A stretch of 64,000 nt of DNA. It comes from Lactococcus termiticola. Its GTDB lineage: Bacteria > Bacillota > Bacilli > Lactobacillales > Streptococcaceae. The notes beneath the pieces are model-generated. The model ran no database searches, was not told the DNA's origin, and saw only the letters and a list, made by a program, of their open reading frames with translations. Shown in pieces: positions 34,485 to 45,346 of this stretch. Made by a program: the position numbers and the translations under genes. The stretch spans positions 62,001 to 126,000 of the forward strand of contig NZ_BFFO01000003.1 of assembly GCF_003116835.1 (NCBI RefSeq). The letters are read 5' to 3'. How positions within the stretch are numbered: the stretch's first letter is position 1; every line of letters begins with the position of its first letter.

Positions 34485-34532
34485 TTTACCAGTTAATTAT
34501 ATCTTTTCAAAAGAAAATAGTCAACCAGTTAA
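34485..34532 (-). promoter_or_regulatory. zitRSQP promoter with two ZitR operators
   Basis: Minus strand: TTAACTGGTTGA (34521-34532) overlaps the -35 TTGACT (34519-34524); after a 17-base spacer TATAAT lies at 34496-34501; TTAACTGGTAAA (34485-34496) overlaps the -10 end. Both sites match the AdcR/ZitR palindrome TTAACYRGTTAA, one in each promoter half, as in L. lactis Pzit. Confidence 0.9.
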
Positions 34533-34547
34533 GCTCTTTTTTTCAAA

Positions 34548-34582
34548 GTAAAAGAGCCGCTAGGGAGTAACGGCTCTTTAAG
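34548..34582 (-). terminator. terminator of the comG operon
   Basis: AAAGAGCCG (34551-34559) with CGGCTCTTT (34571-34579), a nine-base-pair stem; the T tract is short on either side. Confidence 0.6.
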
Positions 34583-34643
34583 GAGTTTTATGAAAAGATT
34601 TTTAGGAAGGACTTTATTATACACCCACTCGCTTAAACCGAGC

Positions 34644-34955
34644 TTAACCGTGATTATTTTTTGACATTTTAATAATCCTTCCTGAAGAAAATTCGATAAG
34701 ATAGTGTCGGGAAGGCCCATCTGTCAGCCATTTTAAGCTTCCCTTGTCAAAGCGGATTTCTCCTTCTTTTTCTGACTTTTTTGATGCGATGTTGACGAGG
34801 AGCTCGGCAGTCAGATTTTCCTTATGAAGGACAAGATTTTGCTTCGTCCTCAGATTGGACTCCAGATAGGCCTGCAAGAGTAAACTAAAAAGCAGGCTGA
34901 TAAAGAGGACATAGAGCAGGATTCCTGCCCTTATTCTGGGGCGTGATAGAGAAAT
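34644..34955 (-). CDS. comGG: competence pseudopilin-associated protein ComGG (ATT start proposed)
   Basis: About 103 residues if the start is ATT at 34955-34953. The frame has an N-terminal hydrophobic helix (AGILLYVLFISLLFSLLL) and ends GRIIKMSKNNHG, the layout of ComGG. No ATG, GTG or TTG lies in frame between an upstream TGA and the hydrophobic helix; the first TTG (34877) would remove that helix. AAAAAGGAGG ends nine bases before the ATT. The gene overlaps comGF by 25 bases. ComGG is a minor pilin of the DNA-uptake pilus. Confidence 0.65.
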   Translation of the reverse strand: MSLSRPRIRAGILLYVLFISLLFSLLLQAYLESNLRTKQNLVLHKENLTAELLVNIASKKSEKEGEIRFDKGSLKWLTDGPSRHYLIEFSSGRIIKMSKNNHG

Positions 34956-35362
34956 GTCTTGCTCCCTCCTTTTTCAAAATGAATCCGGATGCTAAGTTGC
35001 TGTTGGGATTTTTGAACGTCGACCGAGCGGACATGCTGAAGGAGTGGCTCATAGCCCCTGTGATTTTGATTGGACTTTCTAAAGTCATTTCCGCTAAAAC
35101 CCTTGCCAAAGCGGAGTTTCTGACCCTGTTTGTCTAGGATAAAGGCGTCTGCCTTAACCTCGGCAATCCTCCCAGTGGCCAGTTCCTCTCTCATCTGGGC
35201 GACGAAGAGTTGCCAGTCCTGCTCTGTGTTTGTCTGGGCCCTGCTTATCTCTTGACTGAAAAGCTTGGTCAGGCCTGTAATGACTAAGATGGCACCGGAT
35301 AAGACCATCAGGGTGACCAGCGTTTCTAGCAGGCTAAAGGCCTTTATCTTTTTCTTCCACAT
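34931..35362 (-). CDS. comGF: competence minor pseudopilin ComGF
   Basis: A 143-residue minor pilin. The N-terminus MWKKKIKAFSLLETLVTLMV is a type IV prepilin leader with cleavage after KA and the conserved Glu five residues on. It overlaps comGE by 29 bases and comGG by 25, so the run is tightly coupled. Confidence 0.88.
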   Translation of the reverse strand: MWKKKIKAFSLLETLVTLMVLSGAILVITGLTKLFSQEISRAQTNTEQDWQLFVAQMREELATGRIAEVKADAFILDKQGQKLRFGKGFSGNDFRKSNQNHRGYEPLLQHVRSVDVQKSQQQLSIRIHFEKGGSKTFLYHAPE

Positions 35363-35639
35363 TGAGGATTAGCCTCCCTTGACCTTTGATTTGAAGGCCC
35401 TGGTCAGTTCTGGCGAGTTCGACCTGCAGACCCTTTTCCTTGATGCTCTCTTGCTCACTTTCCAGGAGATATTGAGCCAGGTTCAGAGCTTCTATGTCCT
35501 GGTTGAGCTCAGCCTCCTGCCCCCTGCTCTGGGTTAGACCGCTCAGCAGGAGGCTTGTCAGTGTCAGGAGAAGTCCCATAGCGATTAAGCCTTCTAGGAG
35601 CAGGTAGGCCTTAATCTTTTTTCCGTTTGATGTTGCCAT
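35334..35639 (-). CDS. comGE: competence minor pseudopilin ComGE
   Basis: A 101-residue pilin-like protein: MATSNGKKIKAYLLLEGLIA shows the prepilin leader with Y in place of F after the cleavage site. The internal ATG at 35639 is preferred, 28 bases inside comGD; the longer frame adds 13 residues that spoil the leader. Overlaps both neighbours. Confidence 0.8.
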   Translation of the reverse strand: MATSNGKKIKAYLLLEGLIAMGLLLTLTSLLLSGLTQSRGQEAELNQDIEALNLAQYLLESEQESIKEKGLQVELARTDQGLQIKGQGRLILNVEEKDKGL

Positions 35640-36051
35640 TGCCGATGCCCAACTGATAGGTGATTTTTCTCTTTTCATGGCCCCATTCCATCTCGATTTT
35701 TTTCAAGGATGAGTTGCCACCCCGTTCGTTAAAAACTAATCTAAAGGGCTTGATAGAGAGCTCTTCCGGCAATCTTATCCGCCCTGTCGAAGAAGTCAGC
35801 CAGCCTGATTCTACGGAGAGTTCCTGCCTTTGTCTGAGCAAGCCCGCCCTCTGCTGGGTGGACTTATAGAGCCCTTCAAACCTGATAAGGAAGACCTGGA
35901 CCCTGGCCTGCTCTAGCCCCTGCTTAATGCCTAGGGCAAAAATTTCTAAGCTGATAAGGACAAGCCCTAAAACAATCAGACTTTCTAAAAGGCTGAAGGC
36001 CTTAATTCGGAATCGAGCGGGATTCGTTCTTGTTTTTAGCATAGTAATCAT
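35611..36051 (-). CDS. comGD: competence minor pseudopilin ComGD
   Basis: A 146-residue pilin: FRIKAFSLLESLIVLGLVL is the prepilin leader and hydrophobic helix. The start could be M1 or M4 (MITM or MLKTRT); either gives the same mature protein. It overlaps comGC by 50 bases. Confidence 0.87.
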   Translation of the reverse strand: MITMLKTRTNPARFRIKAFSLLESLIVLGLVLISLEIFALGIKQGLEQARVQVFLIRFEGLYKSTQQRAGLLRQRQELSVESGWLTSSTGRIRLPEELSIKPFRLVFNERGGNSSLKKIEMEWGHEKRKITYQLGIGNGNIKRKKD

Positions 36052-36304
36052 TGTAATTGTCGGCCTGCTGCTGGCTGATAAGGCCGTTTGATAAGAGTTC
36101 TGATAATTTCACTTCTCCAGTATGGTCAATCCGGTAGAGCTCTGCCTGACTTTCTACGACTTTGACAATGGCCCGGCTTCCCGTCTCTTTGACCTTGTCT
36201 TTTTCCTTGACCAAATTCGGTACGAAGAGCAGGATGAGGACGGCGATGATTGCCAAGACAATCAACATTTCTATAAGCGTAAAAGATTTTATTCCCTTTT
36301 TCAT
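36002..36304 (-). CDS. comGC: major competence pseudopilin ComGC
   Basis: A 100-residue major pilin of the transformation pilus. MKKGIKSFTLIEMLIVLAII has the prepilin peptidase motif; the residue before F is Ser rather than Gly or Ala, an unusual choice for the cleavage site. The soluble part (about 35-100) holds the DKVKETGSRAIVKVVESQAE helix typical of ComGC. Confidence 0.93.
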   Translation of the reverse strand: MKKGIKSFTLIEMLIVLAIIAVLILLFVPNLVKEKDKVKETGSRAIVKVVESQAELYRIDHTGEVKLSELLSNGLISQQQADNYNDYYAKNKNESRSIPN

Positions 36305-36312
36305 TTCTCCTC

Positions 36313-37335
36313 CTAAAATTGATTGAAACTATTATATATCGGCAGTAGCATGGCCGCATAAATTAGTAGAATCATCAGGGCCACAAAACTGAAAATCAGA
36401 GGCTGGATGAAGAGCATGGCCCGGTTGAGCCTGTCAAAGAAGGCTTCCCAGCTCTCATCGGCATAGAGGCTGAGCTCTATGCCTAGTTTGTCTTTGAACT
36501 CGCCATATTCGATCATGAGGGCCAGCTCTGGCTTGAGATAGGGCTTGCTGGCGACAGAGGCCGAAAAGCTCTGGCCGGCCTGCATTTCTGCCTGGAGAGA
36601 ATGGCCAACCTCCTGAAAAATTGGGCTCTTTTGATCCTGCATGACCTGGCTGATGGCCTCAAGTGTCAGACCTTGACTGATGAGATTCCCCCACTCTCTT
36701 GCGAAGAAGGCGGTCAGATAGGTCTGGATATAGGCCTTGAGAAAGGGGAGCTTCATCAGCTTTTCATAACGCTGGCTGACGGTCAATCGCTTGAAATAAA
36801 GTCGGACAGATACGACAAGCAGGGCGACAATAGCCAGAAAGCCGAAGCTAATTTCCAGCAAATGATTAATGATAAAGACAGCGAGCGTCGTCTCCATTTC
36901 CAGATTTGGAAGAAGATAGCTCTTCATGACGAAGATGATGACAAATAGGAAGAATAAAAGTATCAAGGGATAGGTCAGCAGTCCCAAGAGCTTCTGCTGG
37001 ACTTTCAGCTTCTTTCTCAGCTGGGTTTCAATCAGAACAAGGGTTGAAGCCAGGTCGCCATGCTCTTCTGCCAGACTCAGCTGAGTTAGGACTAGCTTTG
37101 AGAAATCCAGTTCTTCTAAGATGTCGGAAAGCCTTTGACCAGACAGGAGTCCAGCCTGCATTTGCTCGACTAGTCGGTTTTCCGTCAGCCTTGACCGTCT
37201 CAAAAAATCGACGACTTCGGCCAGATGAAAGCCGGCCGAAAAAAGATTAGCCATCAGCTGAATCAGCTTCAGTTGCTCTTTCAGGCTTAATTTGCTCCGC
37301 CTCCAGCTGATGAGCTGTGAGATGTCCTGTTGCAT
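36313..37335 (-). CDS. comGB: competence pilus membrane platform protein ComGB
   Basis: A 340-residue GspF/PilC-type membrane protein with two copies of the T2SSF fold: residues 15-130 (SLKEQLKLIQLMANLFSAG, KLVLTQLSLAEEHGDLAS) and the second half (AREWGNLISQGLTLEAISQV). Three membrane helices are clear. I start at MQQDISQLIS; a longer frame exists to 37422 inside comGA. Overlap with comGA is 89 bases on this choice. Confidence 0.88.
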   Translation of the reverse strand: MQQDISQLISWRRSKLSLKEQLKLIQLMANLFSAGFHLAEVVDFLRRSRLTENRLVEQMQAGLLSGQRLSDILEELDFSKLVLTQLSLAEEHGDLASTLVLIETQLRKKLKVQQKLLGLLTYPLILLFFLFVIIFVMKSYLLPNLEMETTLAVFIINHLLEISFGFLAIVALLVVSVRLYFKRLTVSQRYEKLMKLPFLKAYIQTYLTAFFAREWGNLISQGLTLEAISQVMQDQKSPIFQEVGHSLQAEMQAGQSFSASVASKPYLKPELALMIEYGEFKDKLGIELSLYADESWEAFFDRLNRAMLFIQPLIFSFVALMILLIYAAMLLPIYNSFNQF

Positions 37336-38227
37336 GAAGCTCTGAAAGCTTTTGATTCCAAGCTTCTGGACTTTTAGTCTCAAAATTTTCCTTGGCAAGA
37401 TCGACCAATCCTTTCCCAGCAATCAACCGCTGATAGAGCACACTTTTCAGGCTTGCCTTGATTTCCCAGTCTCTGAGGCCAAAATCCCTAAGACGACTGA
37501 TCACGCCCGGAATAGAACCGGCATGAATGCTCGAGAAGACCGTCATACCAGTCAGACTAGCCCTGAAGACCATCCTGGCGGTTAGCGGGTCACGAATTTC
37601 CCCGACGATAAGAAGCTCCGGCCGATGTCTCAGAGCCAGCTTGATCAGGCTCTCATAGTCGCTGCCAATCACTGAATTGAGCTGGAGCTGGAGGAAGGCC
37701 TCCTCTCTGATTTCGACCGGGTCTTCAATGGTCATAATCTGCCGGCCGGCAAAGTCCTTTCTGGCCAGCTGGTACATGAGCGAGGTCTTGCCCGAGCCAA
37801 CGGGACCAGCAAAAAGATAGAGGCCAGGAGCTTTTGGGAGCTCAGCAAAGAAGCTGTCGTCCCAATAATGAAGGCTCTGCTGGCCTGCTTCAGGCAGGAG
37901 GCGGATGACCATGCTCTCATGCCCTCTAAAGTCGCCAACAGTCGACAAGCGAAGGCGGACCTGGCTCTCGCTGAGCTCATAGCTCGTCGCTCCAAGCTGA
38001 CTCCGCCTGTGCTCGCCCAGATTCATCCCGGCTAAAAACTTGAGATGGCTCATAAGGGCCAGGGCCTCTCCTGCTGGTAAGTGACTGCTTTCCTCTCTGG
38101 TAAAGGCCGTCCTGAAATAGATCTGATAGTGATCTCCCAAAGGCAGGAGATAAATGTCCTGAACCTGCTTGCTGACTGCTTCTTCTAGTAGATTTTTCGC
38201 GTAGATCTGTGCTTCAAATGCTTCCAT
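37247..38227 (-). CDS. comGA: competence pilus ATPase ComGA
   Basis: A 326-residue GspE/PilB-type ATPase powering pilus assembly. Walker A is FAGPVGSGKTSL near residues 139-150, Asp box IMTIEDPVE, Walker B LLIVGEIRDPLTA, and the His box HAGSIPGVISRL. First gene of comGA-GG. A ComX-box-like AACGGATA lies six bases before the ATG and no Shine-Dalgarno fits. Confidence 0.93.
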   Translation of the reverse strand: MEAFEAQIYAKNLLEEAVSKQVQDIYLLPLGDHYQIYFRTAFTREESSHLPAGEALALMSHLKFLAGMNLGEHRRSQLGATSYELSESQVRLRLSTVGDFRGHESMVIRLLPEAGQQSLHYWDDSFFAELPKAPGLYLFAGPVGSGKTSLMYQLARKDFAGRQIMTIEDPVEIREEAFLQLQLNSVIGSDYESLIKLALRHRPELLIVGEIRDPLTARMVFRASLTGMTVFSSIHAGSIPGVISRLRDFGLRDWEIKASLKSVLYQRLIAGKGLVDLAKENFETKSPEAWNQKLSELHATGHLTAHQLEAEQIKPERATEADSADG

Positions 38228-38233
38228 GCTTTC

Positions 38234-38241
38234 TATCCGTT
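38234..38241 (-). promoter_or_regulatory. possible ComX (late competence) box of comGA
   Basis: Minus strand AACGGATA, matching six of eight positions of the TACGAATA box, followed by six bases (GAAAGC) and the comGA ATG. Confidence 0.35.
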
Positions 38242-38305
38242 TTTATTGGGAGATGTCAATTTTTTGGCAAAGAAAAAATCAGCTTGTCTTCGTTTGAGGA
38301 TATTA

Positions 38306-38335
38306 AAAAAAGCCCTATTTAAGGGCTTTTTCTAA
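38306..38335. terminator. bidirectional terminator between comGA and the antitoxin remnant
   Basis: AAAAAGCCCT-ATTT-AAGGGCTTTTT, symmetrical; on the minus strand it follows the end of the remnant at 38348. Confidence 0.7.
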
Positions 38336-38347
38336 ACTGATTCAAGA

Positions 38348-38496
38348 TTAGACGGTGCGGGTCAGGAATTCGTTCAGTGCCTGCTCATATCAATCTGATG
38401 CTTTGAGAAAATTTCTTTGGCATGACTGACTAGTTCTGTATTGGTAGGGAAACTGATTTGGGTGTTCTTTGTGATGTTTTCCGATGTAATAGGCTT
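38348..38496 (-). pseudogene. remnant of a RelB/DinJ-type antitoxin gene, frameshifted
   Basis: The minus strand reads KNTQISFPTNTELVSHAK then EIFSKHQIDMSR, and after a one-base frame change ALNEFLTRTV and a stop. This is the RelB/DinJ pattern: an N-terminal strand, a helix, then (L)DMSxALNxFLxxxV. One base is missing between MS and ALNEFL, and no start codon follows an upstream TAA (38497-38499). There is no toxin gene beside it. A terminator follows. Identification is by motif only. Confidence 0.5.
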
Positions 38497-38527
38497 TTAT
38501 ATCAAATCTTATGGCTCCGAAAATCTG

Positions 38528-38574
38528 AAAATAAAAAAGTTGAACAGCTTTACTAAGCAATCGTTCAACTTTTT
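38528..38574 (-). terminator. terminator of polC
   Basis: AAAAAAGTTGAA pairs with TTCAACTTTTTT around an 18-20 base loop that itself can fold. It lies 38-80 bases after the polC stop. Confidence 0.75.
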
Positions 38575-38611
38575 TCTGCAAAATCTCAGCAGGATTCAAA
38601 TCAAGCATTTC

Positions 38612-41600
38612 CTAGAAAAAATCCGCAAACAAATCCAACTGATTATCCTCAGGCAGATTGCCGAGAATGCCCATGTCGTCCATGGCTTCGACGGCGGTCT
38701 GGGAGACGCCAGCCCGCTTTCTGAGTTCCATTTTGCTGAGGAATTCACCTTCTTTACGGGCTTCCACAATTTGTTTGGCGACGTTTTCGCCTAGGCCATC
38801 CATCGTGACAAATGGCGGAATCAGTGTGTCACCCTCGATGATAAATTCTGTTGCTTCTGATTTATAGAGGTCAATCTTAGAAAACTTGAAGCCCCGCTCC
38901 AGCATTTCATTGACCAGCTCAAGGGTACCAAGCAAAGCATCTTCGGTCGCTGAAGAGTCAAAGCCCTTGTCTCTGATTTCCTTCATCTTGGCCTTGACGG
39001 CGTCGAGCCCTGCCCCCATGGTTTTGATGTCAAAGGCATTGGCACGAATCGAGAACCATGCACAGTAGTAATAAATCGGGTAATGGACCTTGAAATAGGC
39101 CACGCGCAGGGCCATCATGATATAAGCCGCCGCATGGGCCTTAGGGAACATGTACTTGATCTTAGAACATGACTCGATGTACCACTCTGGGACATCGTGG
39201 GCCCGCATTTCTGCCAGGTAGCCCTCACGTTCTTCTTCGTCCATCTTGCTCCACATCCCCTTACGGACACGTTCCATGATGTTAAAGGACATGGACTCAG
39301 AGAGGCCCTGGTGGATCAGGTAGACCATGATGTCGTCACGACAACCGATGACGTGACTGAGGTCGGCAATCCCTTGTCGGATCAAGTCTTGGGCATTACC
39401 CGCCCAGACGTCTGTCCCGTGGGAAAGGCCTGAGATTTGCAGGAGGTCGGCGAAAGTCTTTGGCTTGGCCTCTGCAATCATGTTCATAGAGGTGAAGGTC
39501 CCCATTTCAGGAATCCCTAGGGTTCCCAGCTTGACCCCAATCTGCTCAGGCGTCACACCCAGGCTCTCGGTCGAAGTAAAGAGTTTCATGACCTCCGGGT
39601 CATCCATAGGAATGTCTTGGGGCACGATGCCAGACAGGCTCTGGAGCTTCCGAATCATCGTCGGGTCCAAGTGACCCAGAATATCGAGTTTCAGGATATT
39701 GTCATGGATGGCGTGGAAGTCAAAGTGGGTCGTTTTCCACTCGGCATTGACATCATCTGCTGGAAATTGGATTGGCGAGAAGTCGTAAACATCCATATAG
39801 TCAGGGATAACGATGATCCCACCCGGGTGCTGACCGGTCGTCCGCTTGACGCCAGTCGCTCCGATAGCAAGCCGTTCAATCTCAGCCCCCCGGTACATCT
39901 TGCCATAATCACGCTCATAACCTTTGACATAGCCAAAGGCTGTCTTTTCTTGGACACCGGCAATGGTCCCGGCACGGAAAGCATGGTCTTCACCGAAAAT
40001 ATCGCGGACGTCCAAGTGGGCATCAGGCTGGTCTTCCCCAGAGAAGTTCAAGTCAATATCGGGCACCTTGTCACCTTTGAAACCAAGGAAGGTTTCGAAA
40101 GGAATGTCATGGCCGTCTTTGATGAGCTTGTGGCCACAATTTGGACAGTTATCATCAGGCATGTCATAACCAGAGCCGCATTCCCCGCCCTCAAAGGCAT
40201 GGAAGTACTGGCAGTCAGGACAGCGATAATGGGGTGGCAGAGGGTTAACCTCGGTAATCCCAATCATGGTCGCAACCAGTGATGAGCCGACGGAACCCCG
40301 GGAGCCGACGACATAACCCCGCTCATTTGAGCGTTTTACCAGCTCTTGCGAGATGATGTAGACGACGGAGAAGCCGTTTCCGACAATCGAGCGGAGCTCT
40401 TTTTCAAGCCGGGCGTCAATCAGGTCAGGAAGTGGATTGCCATACCATTCGTGGGCCTTTTCATAGGTCAGGCGGACAATGCGTTCTTCTGAGGTCTCGC
40501 CACCTTCAAAGGTCATGTTTGGTGTATAGAGGTCATCACGGACGGGCGTGAGGACGTCAAACTCTTCAGCCAGGGCCTGGGTGTTGTCGACGACTAGCTT
40601 TTGGGCTGTTTCTTCGCCGAGGAAGGCAAAGGCCTCTAACATCTCGTCTGTCGTCCGGAAATGAGCCTTGGGCAGGGGTGCTGGCAGGGCGTGTTCGCCA
40701 CGGCCGATGGGCCGGTTAATCATAGCCCCCTGGCCGAGCGATCGGATAATGATTTCCCGGTAAATCTCGTCTTCTGGGTTAAGATAGTGGCTATTGCCGG
40801 TCGCAAGGACAGGTTTCCCCAGCGTCTCCCCAATTTTCAATAGGTCGCGCAGTGCATTTTGCAGGGCTTCTTCGTCGCCGATTGTTCCCTGGGCAATCAG
40901 GGGCAGGTAGTATTCTGGTGGCATGATTTCAATGAAATCATAAAATTTTGCGACTTCTAAGGCCTGGTCAAAAGACTGGGTGGTAATGGCCTCCCAGACC
41001 TCGCCCTCAGAGCAGGCAGAGCCAACGATAATGCCTTCCCGGTGGGCCTCAAGGACGGTCTTTGGAATCCTTGCTACGCCAGAGAAGTAGTTAACATTAG
41101 AATATGAGACAAGCTTAAAGAGGTTCTTTAGGCCTTCCTGGGTCCTGGCATAGAGCGTCGCATGCTTGACTCTGGCCTTCTTGTAGGAATCCTCGGCGAC
41201 CAGCTCGGTGTTGAGCTGGTTGAGGTTTTGGATGCCCCGCTCACGGGTCTCTTCGATAAAGATAAAGAGGAGACGGCCGGTCGCTTCAGCATCGTAGTTG
41301 GCCATGTGGTGGTGCTCAAGGCCGACGCCAAAACGCTTGGTCAGCGGGCCAAGGCCGTGTCGCTTAAAGTCCGGATAGAGATTGCGGGCGTATTCTAGCG
41401 TGTCAATGACGGGCTGTGTAATGACCGGCAAGTCATTTCTCCGGTAGTTTTCATTCATGAAGCCCACGTCAAAGGTCGCATTGTGGGCGACGAGGATGCT
41501 TCCTTCGCAGAAGGCCTGGAATTCTTCGAGGACCTGCTTGAGGGGCTTGCTCCCCCGGACATGCTCATTGGTAATCCCGGTCAGGTCGGTCGTAAACTCG

Positions 41601-43027
41601 CTCAGCGGGTGGCCCGGATCGATAAATTCATCAAATTCCTCGATGACATTGCCCTTATACATCTTGCTGGCAGCGATCTGGATCAGGTTGTTGTAGACGG
41701 CAGAGAGGCCGGTCGTTTCCACGTCAAAGACGACGTATGTTCCTTCATGTAAGTCGGCATCGACTTCATTGTAGGTAATCGGCACCCGGTCTTCGACCAG
41801 ATTGGCCTCGACACCGTAGATGATTTTAATGCCATTTTTCTTGCCTGCCGAGTGGGCTTCTGGGTAGGCCTGGAGGCCTGCGTGGTCAGTGATAGCAATA
41901 GCTTTGTGGCCCCATTTTGCGGCTTGTGCGACGAGGTCTGTCGGCGTGGTCAGGGCATCCATGGTTGACATATTGGTGTGAGCGTGGAATTCGACCCGCT
42001 TTTTATCTTCCGGAGCCTTGTCATGACGGACATTTTGGGTTGGGATTTCTTCGATGTTATTGGCAGACATGATGATCTCATGCTTGTAGTTATCCATCTG
42101 AAGATTGCCTTGGACCTTAAGCCAAAGTCCCTTTTTGACCTTGTCAAACTGGGCAATGTCTTCTTCCTTCCGGCCCCATTTTTGGATGATATAGCTCGAA
42201 GAATAGTCGGTCATCTTGAACTCCAGCATATGGCTTTCCTTGCCGGTCGAGCGATTCTTGAAGGTCTTGTGCTCAGCGGCAAAGACGTAGCCCTGGAAGA
42301 GGACGTTGGACTCCTCGCCGATAACGTCCGCCATGCGGGAAATCATGCCCTTATTGCCGATGGGCCGGCCGAGTTGAATCGTGTCGGGTGCCTCGACTGG
42401 GGCCTTGTTGCTCTTGGACTTCTTAGGTTCTTGTTGGCGCTTGACCGCGACCTCTGCCTGAGCCATGCTTGCCTGCTCGAGCGTGGCCTGAAGCTGGGCC
42501 TCGTAGGAAGCCAGCCGCTCCTTGCTCAGGCTCTCGTCAATCATGGGCCGGAGCGTGATCTTTCCAAAGCCAAAATCTTCAAATCTTTTTTCCAAAAGTG
42601 GAAAATAGCGGACGATGAAATTGTCCATCATAGGATTGTCTTCGACGACCAGGTTGATCTGGACGCCTCGTTTTTCGATTTTGTAAGGCTTGAAAAGGCT
42701 GACAAAGGCTGGGTCATCGAGACCTGGCAGGCTGAGGGCATACTGGTAGTAGGCGTTGAGGGCTTCTTCATTAGCCTCTTGTTCTGTTTTGAGCTTGACG
42801 GCCACCTCGGTCTCAGCAATGTTTTGAAAGGCCACAGCGGTCAGCTCTCTGATCAGCTTGAAGTCAGCGACAGGCAGGAGCTCGTCAAAATTCAAGACAA
42901 AGCGCCAAAGCCCGCTCTGGGCATGGACTTCGACCGCCTCCAAGTCACCGGACAGAAAAAGACCCGCCCGTCTTTTTTCTTCAGGCAGCTTGATTTGATC
43001 CATCCATTTTTCAAAAAGATTTTCCAT
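38612..43027 (-). CDS. polC: DNA polymerase III alpha subunit, PolC type
   Basis: The 1471-residue replicative polymerase of low-GC Gram-positives. Domains in order: N-terminal and OB fold (about 1-330), PHP part 1 ([25 protein letters not shown]), an inserted DEDD 3'-5' exonuclease ([20 protein letters not shown] near 420), PHP part 2, a zinc finger (CPDCQYF and CPNCGHKL near 920-965), and the polymerase core with the catalytic aspartates in [14 protein letters not shown]. The GAGG ribosome-binding site and an extended -10 (TGCTATAAT at 43074-43082) precede it. Full length; no truncation. Confidence 0.97.
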   Translation of the reverse strand: MENLFEKWMDQIKLPEEKRRAGLFLSGDLEAVEVHAQSGLWRFVLNFDELLPVADFKLIRELTAVAFQNIAETEVAVKLKTEQEANEEALNAYYQYALSLPGLDDPAFVSLFKPYKIEKRGVQINLVVEDNPMMDNFIVRYFPLLEKRFEDFGFGKITLRPMIDESLSKERLASYEAQLQATLEQASMAQAEVAVKRQQEPKKSKSNKAPVEAPDTIQLGRPIGNKGMISRMADVIGEESNVLFQGYVFAAEHKTFKNRSTGKESHMLEFKMTDYSSSYIIQKWGRKEEDIAQFDKVKKGLWLKVQGNLQMDNYKHEIIMSANNIEEIPTQNVRHDKAPEDKKRVEFHAHTNMSTMDALTTPTDLVAQAAKWGHKAIAITDHAGLQAYPEAHSAGKKNGIKIIYGVEANLVEDRVPITYNEVDADLHEGTYVVFDVETTGLSAVYNNLIQIAASKMYKGNVIEEFDEFIDPGHPLSEFTTDLTGITNEHVRGSKPLKQVLEEFQAFCEGSILVAHNATFDVGFMNENYRRNDLPVITQPVIDTLEYARNLYPDFKRHGLGPLTKRFGVGLEHHHMANYDAEATGRLLFIFIEETRERGIQNLNQLNTELVAEDSYKKARVKHATLYARTQEGLKNLFKLVSYSNVNYFSGVARIPKTVLEAHREGIIVGSACSEGEVWEAITTQSFDQALEVAKFYDFIEIMPPEYYLPLIAQGTIGDEEALQNALRDLLKIGETLGKPVLATGNSHYLNPEDEIYREIIIRSLGQGAMINRPIGRGEHALPAPLPKAHFRTTDEMLEAFAFLGEETAQKLVVDNTQALAEEFDVLTPVRDDLYTPNMTFEGGETSEERIVRLTYEKAHEWYGNPLPDLIDARLEKELRSIVGNGFSVVYIISQELVKRSNERGYVVGSRGSVGSSLVATMIGITEVNPLPPHYRCPDCQYFHAFEGGECGSGYDMPDDNCPNCGHKLIKDGHDIPFETFLGFKGDKVPDIDLNFSGEDQPDAHLDVRDIFGEDHAFRAGTIAGVQEKTAFGYVKGYERDYGKMYRGAEIERLAIGATGVKRTTGQHPGGIIVIPDYMDVYDFSPIQFPADDVNAEWKTTHFDFHAIHDNILKLDILGHLDPTMIRKLQSLSGIVPQDIPMDDPEVMKLFTSTESLGVTPEQIGVKLGTLGIPEMGTFTSMNMIAEAKPKTFADLLQISGLSHGTDVWAGNAQDLIRQGIADLSHVIGCRDDIMVYLIHQGLSESMSFNIMERVRKGMWSKMDEEEREGYLAEMRAHDVPEWYIESCSKIKYMFPKAHAAAYIMMALRVAYFKVHYPIYYYCAWFSIRANAFDIKTMGAGLDAVKAKMKEIRDKGFDSSATEDALLGTLELVNEMLERGFKFSKIDLYKSEATEFIIEGDTLIPPFVTMDGLGENVAKQIVEARKEGEFLSKMELRKRAGVSQTAVEAMDDMGILGNLPEDNQLDLFADFF

Positions 43028-43073
43028 TGTAGACCTCGTTTTCCCCAGCTTTTTACTGAGAATCTTATCTTTA

Positions 43074-43082
43074 ATTATAGCA
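43074..43082 (-). promoter_or_regulatory. extended -10 promoter of polC
   Basis: Minus strand TGC-TATAAT about 47 bases before the ATG. Confidence 0.55.
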
Positions 43083-43122
43083 TATTTTGAGGAGGGGAAT
43101 TTGGCTGGGAAGTCTGTTCATG

Positions 43123-43270
43123 TGGTCCGTTTTCGTTCCAGAAATACTACAAAGCACTGTGAGGCCGCAAGCGAACGCTTTGCGTTCCATTGCTAAAACT
43201 GGAGCCCTTCGGTCTCCAGTTTTGCCAATATTTCACAGTGTTTGCAGCATTTCTGGAACGAAAACTCCTA
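43123..43270 (+). repeat. three-stem palindromic element, copy 8 (forward, best preserved)
   Basis: The closing stem 43129-43162 pairs with 43233-43265 (33 positions, one bulged base and a few G-U type changes). First inner hairpin 43173-43187 (GAACGC-TTT-GCGTTC), then CATTGCTAAA, then second hairpin 43195-43224 (AAAACTGGAG / CTCCAGTTTT). TGAGGCCGCAAGC and TTTTGCCAATATTTCA are the conserved unpaired parts. It lies between proS and polC. Confidence 0.9.
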
Positions 43271-43285
43271 GCTGACTTTAGTCAT

Positions 43286-43322
43286 CAAAAAAACACCTTG
43301 CCAATGGGCTGGGTGTTATCTT
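43286..43322 (-). terminator. terminator after proS
   Basis: Minus strand AACACC-CAGCCCATTGGCAA-GGTGTT followed by seven T residues, 120 bases after the proS stop. The stretch in between (43323-43441) has a small hairpin (CCGAGA / TCTCGG near 43370) and no gene that I can support. Confidence 0.6.
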
Positions 43323-43441
43323 TTTTCCTATGCTAGAACATCGGCCCGATAGAAATCAATCCTGACCCGAGAGCTTGGTCTCGGAAGCTTCGAGCTCTGA
43401 TCCACTTATAGAATGTCTGGAACAAAGCGGTTCTCAATCCA

Positions 43442-45313
<1,872 letters not shown>

Positions 45314-45346
45314 TTATTGGTGTTGGGCTTGTTTGTTGATGATGAA

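Noticed and set aside
41978-43090. Long open frame (370 codons) antisense to polC
   Set aside because: It mirrors polC codon by codon, has no motif, no ribosome-binding site, and G+C-rich genes commonly leave open antisense frames.
43323-43441. Remnant of a gene after proS
   Set aside because: A 34-codon open stretch exists but has no motif or start; only a small hairpin can be supported.
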